DNA of 64,000 nucleotides from Polynucleobacter paneuropaeus (GTDB lineage: Bacteria > Pseudomonadota > Gammaproteobacteria > Burkholderiales > Burkholderiaceae). The notes below the pieces were generated by a model that worked only from the letters and a program-made list of their open reading frames with translations, was not told the origin of the DNA and did no database searches. How positions within the stretch are numbered: position 1 is the first letter of the stretch; every line of letters starts with the position of its first letter. Shown one piece after another: positions 60,208-64,000 of the stretch. The stretch spans positions 558,001 through 622,000 of the forward strand of contig NZ_CP030085.1 in the NCBI RefSeq assembly GCF_003261235.1. Reading direction: 5' to 3'. Position numbers and translations under genes: made by a program.

Positions 60208-61233
60208 TTGCGCTTGAAATCCTTATTGATCGCTGGCTTTTTAACGGCCCCAATGCTTTGTTTAGCAAATGGCGATACCGCTGTTCGTCAGGCCACTCAA
60301 GAATTGGTTCGTAATGGTAATCTCGACAAAGCCCTAGACTTATTAAATAAGTCTGAAGTTGAACATCCCAATTTCCGTTTGGCAACATTTATGCGTGCTG
60401 AATTGCTAACTGCACTTACCGGCGGAGCAATTGCCAATAAGTCTATGAGCGAGGTACGGGATGTTGAAGCCCCTCAAAATTTATTATCGGAGCTTCAGTT
60501 AAGAAACTCCGTTATCCCCAATTTGACAGATCTTCGCCCAGCTCAGGTTCTGAAAATGCCCAAGAATGCAGATGTCATTTTGATTGACGCATCGATTTCT
60601 CGCGCCTATCTTTTGCGCAATAAAGATGGTGACCCTGTCTGGGAGAAAGATTATTTCGTCACTATCGGTAAATTAGGTGTGGGCAAGAAAAAAGAGGGTG
60701 ATCTTAAGTCGCCCTTAGGTGTCTACTCTGTCACGATGCAGATCCCTAAGCAGCAATTAAGGTCCATCTTTGGGGCTGGTGCACTGGAATTAAGTTTCCC
60801 AAATGCGCTCGATAAGAAGTTGGACATTAGCGGTTCAGGAATTTGGTTGCATGGTGTGCCCAAAAACACTTACAGTAGAGCCCCTAAGGCCTCTGATGGA
60901 TGCCTTGCTTTTGCCAACGATGATGTCCGAGAAATTATTGAGTTAGCTAAAAAACGCCAAATCCATGTGAGTGTGGTTCCTTCAGTCCAATGGCTAAAGA
61001 AGTCTGATTGGAATGCGCGTTCAGCTCAGGTCAGCAACGAAATCGCTGCATTTAGGGCCGAAAGCCTAAAGATAAAAACTTCTATACCGCCTGAGGCAAT
61101 TTATGCCCCAGAGTCAACATCCACCTTGGTGATTGATCAGCCGATCGGTCAGGCAGAGGGCTCCCCAGTCTATAGAGAATATTGGGATAAAAACGGCAAT
61201 AGCTGGACCTTAAAGTTCAAAAGCCGTACTTAA
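60208..61233 (+). CDS. L,D-transpeptidase (YkuD family)
   Basis: The enzyme cross-links or modifies peptidoglycan in the periplasm. The YkuD domain carries VTIGKLGVGKKKEGDLKSP and the catalytic block IWLHGVP to SDGCLAFAND, with His and Cys as nucleophile pair (HG then SxGC). A TPR-like N-terminal region follows the signal peptide (LIAGFLTAPMLCLA). The start is uncertain: TTG with GGAG 8 nt ahead is chosen, since it puts the signal peptide at the N-terminus; earlier GTG/TTG starts would overlap the upstream gene. It has about 341 residues. Confidence 0.88.
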   Translation: MRLKSLLIAGFLTAPMLCLANGDTAVRQATQELVRNGNLDKALDLLNKSEVEHPNFRLATFMRAELLTALTGGAIANKSMSEVRDVEAPQNLLSELQLRNSVIPNLTDLRPAQVLKMPKNADVILIDASISRAYLLRNKDGDPVWEKDYFVTIGKLGVGKKKEGDLKSPLGVYSVTMQIPKQQLRSIFGAGALELSFPNALDKKLDISGSGIWLHGVPKNTYSRAPKASDGCLAFANDDVREIIELAKKRQIHVSVVPSVQWLKKSDWNARSAQVSNEIAAFRAESLKIKTSIPPEAIYAPESTSTLVIDQPIGQAEGSPVYREYWDKNGNSWTLKFKSRT

Positions 61234-61469
61234 TAAAATATAAGCAGCTTATAAAAACTGCATTTGAAGCGCCCCAACGTATTTAGGATTTTCCCTAATA
61301 TTGATATAAATTCATGCTGATGGGGCTAAGATAGCCTTATATCAAGTTGTGCTTGATTTTATGTTAATAAGACTATAGCTTAGATAGAATCTACCAATGA
61401 CCAATATTGTTACTTGTTGGGTGTTCCAGCGCTGATATTGCTCTCCAGATATAAAAGGATAAGCATCGT

Positions 61470-61925
61470 ATGCCATTAGTAAAAAATTGCTTGGCCAACA
61501 AATCGAATACTCTCATTTCAGTTCAGTCCTCTGATTATGTAGTAAAGGTATTGGAGCTCATGCGCTACAATTTGGTTCGCTCCGTGTTGGTAATTGATTC
61601 AGAAAAGTTGGTAGGAATTATTTCTCAAGGGGACTGCGCTATTAAAGTGCTGCTTCCTGGCCTAAGCGCTAAAGAAGTATTGGTCAAAGATGTGATGACT
61701 GCTAATCCAATCTCAGTTGGTTATGAAGATGATTTGCGTGACTGTATGCAAATCATGATTTCTAAAAGGATTCGTCATTTACCAGTATTGGATGAAGACA
61801 AAGTGAGAGGTGTTGTTTCTATTGGCGATGTCGTCAAAGATACTTTGGAGCACAGAACTGGCCAAATCAAATTTTTAGAGCGCTACATTAAAGAGTGGGA
61901 TAACTCACAAAATGCTGATAAATAG
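61470..61925 (+). CDS. Two-CBS-domain protein
   Basis: Two CBS repeats fill the protein: VKVLELMRYNLVRSVLVID with KLVGIISQGD, and VKDVMTANPISVGYEDDLRDCMQIMI with KVRGVVSIGDVVKD. Such pairs form a Bateman module that binds adenosine nucleotides and regulates partners. It has 151 residues and no catalytic domain. AAAAGGA precedes the ATG. The 236-bp gap before it shows AT-rich sequence and no gene. Confidence 0.9.
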   Translation: MPLVKNCLANKSNTLISVQSSDYVVKVLELMRYNLVRSVLVIDSEKLVGIISQGDCAIKVLLPGLSAKEVLVKDVMTANPISVGYEDDLRDCMQIMISKRIRHLPVLDEDKVRGVVSIGDVVKDTLEHRTGQIKFLERYIKEWDNSQNADK

Positions 61926-61977
61926 CCTACTCAATACATTATTCATTAGAAAGGCATTCTTTTTAGTAAGAAAATAA

Positions 61978-63594
61978 ATGGCACTCTTTGGTAAAAAAAC
62001 TCAGCCCACTCCTGTTCAGACTCCCAGGGAGCCTGAAAAAGTAGCCCCGGAAAATTCCTATCTAGGGCGCGAACTAATTATTGATCGTGACCAAGCCATC
62101 ATTGGTTATGAACTTTTCTTCCGTCCTGGAACCACTCTCAAAGCCAAAAGAATTAACGAACGCAATGCGGTCTTGGCTCAAATTGCTAAGCGTCTAGCAG
62201 AAGATCCTAAGGCAGAAGTCACTTATCCTGATGAAATTACGGATGCCAATTTGCGGGATGACGATGGTAATGAAGTCAAAGAAGTCACGCTTAGTGAGAT
62301 GCTTTATGCACTCAAGACAAAAGGTGTAGCTCAGTCACTTGGCCAGCATCTTGGCTTTATCAAAATCCACCCTCATCAATTGGGAGATGAGCTTCGCGGT
62401 ATTCCTGCCGTGAAGTTTCCTTTGCAACTGGATTTAGCTGAGATCCTGGAGGCAATTCAAAAGGAAGCTTCTGAGGATGAGGATCTAGAGGATAGCAAGA
62501 AAGATGTCAAAAATCCTGATGCTTCTGATGAGCCTAAGGTGCCAGAGATTATAGAAAAGCTCGAAAAGCTAGCGAATATCGGGTACAAATTTGTACTTAC
62601 TGGTTTGACAGAAGTGTTTGATGGCCTTGAAGATATCTTGCCGAAGTTTCGTTATGTCAAACTTGATGTTCACCAAGTCGAGAATGCGGCAAGTCTGATC
62701 GAATTCTGTAAAGCCACTCCTTTACCAAGAGATATCAAGTCTCCTGCGAAGAAGGGCGCAAAGACTGGCGATGATGGTGCTGTAATGAAAATGATTGCAA
62801 CCCATGTAGAGACTCCAGAAGATTTCCACAAAGCCCGTGACTTGGGTTTTGATGCTTACGAAGGCTTCTATTTTATTAAGCCTGATCCAGAACTTTCATT
62901 GCATCGCGGCGATGACTATCGCAAAATATTAAAGCTGCTTACTTTACTGCTTTCATCTCCCGAATTACACGAACTTGTCGATGAGATTGAGTTGAACCCA
63001 GTCGTAGCAAAGCATTTAATGGTGATTGCGGAAGTGGATGCTGGCAGAAAGCGAGCCAAGCCAGAAAATATTCGAGATGCGGCGGTGATTTCTGGGGTCA
63101 AACGTATTACTCGTTGGACTCAATTATTGTTATATGCAGATAGTAAGGCTAAGGTCTCACTAGAGTCGACTCCTTTGCTTCAATTGGTTTGTGTCAGAGC
63201 TTTCTTTATGGAATTGGCATCTGGCAAATTACCTGCTGGAGCGGGCTTGGGCTCTAGCGATTTGGCATTCTTAGTCGGCGGTTTATCCTTGATTGACAAT
63301 CTCTTCGATGAATCTAGTCGAGATATCCTATCCAAATTCAATTTGCCCGGTGTTGTTGTGGATGCCATTGCCGATCGAAGTGGCGTTTTGGGCGGTTTAC
63401 TAACTCTTGCTGAAGCTGCTGAAATTGGTGACTTACAAAAATGCCAGCAGCTATGCTCAGGAGAATTGGGATTGCTTACCTTGGATGATGTTGCCCAAGA
63501 TTCTCTTCTGGCTATTAAAACATTCGTTGCCCAAACTCAATTGGCTCCGGATGAAGATGTTTGGGAACAGGCAGAAGCTCCGGTTGATGAGTAA
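61978..63594 (+). CDS. Degenerate EAL plus HDOD domain signalling protein (YuxH-like)
   Basis: The N-terminal half resembles an EAL domain (IIDRDQAIIGYELFFRPG, FIKIHPHQLG, FRYVKLDVHQVEN, GFDAYEGFYFIKP), but the EAL motif reads ELF and other metal ligands look lost, so c-di-GMP cleavage is doubtful. The C-terminal half, from about residue 310, is an HDOD domain (LTLLLSSPELHELVDEIELNP and the ITRWTQLLLYA region) without a catalytic HD pair. An acidic insertion near 165-185 is unusual. It has 538 residues. It probably works as a binding or scaffold protein. Confidence 0.85.
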   Translation: MALFGKKTQPTPVQTPREPEKVAPENSYLGRELIIDRDQAIIGYELFFRPGTTLKAKRINERNAVLAQIAKRLAEDPKAEVTYPDEITDANLRDDDGNEVKEVTLSEMLYALKTKGVAQSLGQHLGFIKIHPHQLGDELRGIPAVKFPLQLDLAEILEAIQKEASEDEDLEDSKKDVKNPDASDEPKVPEIIEKLEKLANIGYKFVLTGLTEVFDGLEDILPKFRYVKLDVHQVENAASLIEFCKATPLPRDIKSPAKKGAKTGDDGAVMKMIATHVETPEDFHKARDLGFDAYEGFYFIKPDPELSLHRGDDYRKILKLLTLLLSSPELHELVDEIELNPVVAKHLMVIAEVDAGRKRAKPENIRDAAVISGVKRITRWTQLLLYADSKAKVSLESTPLLQLVCVRAFFMELASGKLPAGAGLGSSDLAFLVGGLSLIDNLFDESSRDILSKFNLPGVVVDAIADRSGVLGGLLTLAEAAEIGDLQKCQQLCSGELGLLTLDDVAQDSLLAIKTFVAQTQLAPDEDVWEQAEAPVDE

Positions 63595-63667
63595 CTAACT
63601 AAGTTATTAAATTAGTGGCTTAATTAGCCGTTAAACTATCAAAATCACTAATCAAGCTGGAGCAAAC

Positions 63668-64000
63668 ATGAGTGCACGTCGCCACTTTATAAAGACCTTT
63701 TCTTTATCTGGAATCGGTATTGTGGCAGCCTCAACTTTGGGATTTTCTTCTGATGCTGCTGCGCGCAGATTTAAGTTTGCCAAAGAGCAAGAGGCCTACA
63801 GCGGTCCCCACATCATGGTTAAAAACACCAAGATCCTCTCCATTAAAAATAGTGATGGTTCTGAGACGATGGGTGTCATCAGCCCAAAAGGGGTGATCGA
63901 TATTCGTGCGGTTGCTAAGAAGCTGAATATTGCCGCGCCTTACACTTTGGATCAGCTGCTACAAGAGGGTAACGCCACTGCATTTAATAAAGCCGTGGCT
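63668..64000 (+). CDS. Tat-exported protein, possibly fumarylacetoacetate hydrolase family, cut by the window end
   Basis: The 111 visible residues start MSARRHFIKTFSLSGIGIV, a twin-arginine-like signal, followed by an Ala-rich cleavage region. The mature start (GPHIMVKNTKILSI, GVISPKGVIDIRAVAKKLN, TLDQLLQEG) resembles the small N-terminal domain of fumarylacetoacetate hydrolase-family proteins. The catalytic part lies beyond the window, so the family is tentative. GGAG lies 5-6 nt before the ATG. Confidence 0.55.
   Translation, partial: MSARRHFIKTFSLSGIGIVAASTLGFSSDAAARRFKFAKEQEAYSGPHIMVKNTKILSIKNSDGSETMGVISPKGVIDIRAVAKKLNIAAPYTLDQLLQEGNATAFNKAVA

Overview
The window looks like a chromosomal segment of a freshwater betaproteobacterium of the Burkholderiaceae, most probably Polynucleobacter. 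This rests on moderate GC, compact gene spacing and the gene set (class I fumarase, gcl-hyi, nadABC, several TctC-type binding proteins, bactofilin plus M23 peptidase). The genus is inferred from recalled protein resemblance, not from a search.

Layout. 1-8094 is core: a partial penicillin acylase, tRNA-Leu, a murI-tonB-exbB-exbD operon, class I fumarase, acetyl-CoA synthetase and tRNA-Ser(GGA). 8095-17193 is a roughly 9.1 kb integrative island in the 3' end of tRNA-Ser(GGA), with an 18-nt copy of the tRNA end at the far side and a tyrosine integrase next to it. 17224-27397 carries genes linked to molybdenum or tungsten enzymes (ModA, MobA-like transferase, XdhC, and a two-gene NAD-dependent formate dehydrogenase with a fused beta/gamma subunit), plus a peroxiredoxin, a TctC protein and a DUF1080 protein. 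27422-33860 has nadB and a TAXI-type protein bracketed by two toxin-antitoxin modules, then nadC-nadA. 34065-40390 has a histidine kinase, a FixJ-type regulator, phosphomannomutase and glucose-6-phosphate isomerase. 40498-47757 is carbon metabolism (LysR, gcl, hyi, CoA transferase, TctC, enoyl-CoA hydratase). 47754-55062 is housekeeping (hemW, rdgB, rph, yicC, gmk, rpoZ, spoT/relA, greB). 55081-64000 is mostly cell envelope and signalling (orphan ParA, bactofilin, M23 peptidase, PDZ-SPOR protein, L,D-transpeptidase pair, CBS protein, EAL/HDOD protein).

The most unusual content is in the island. It encodes a flagellin whose variable middle is replaced by a seven-repeat beta-propeller, and a serralysin-like metalloprotease. 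Each gene has a close match to the sigma-28 (FliA) flagellar promoter with exactly the canonical 11-nt spacer, so the island seems to plug two exported proteins into the flagellar regulon. A serine recombinase lies between them. The island also holds a roughly 900-bp region without credible genes that can fold into several nested helices, and a three-gene operon of unknown function (ribbon-helix-helix protein, a 57-residue protein and a 305-residue protein).
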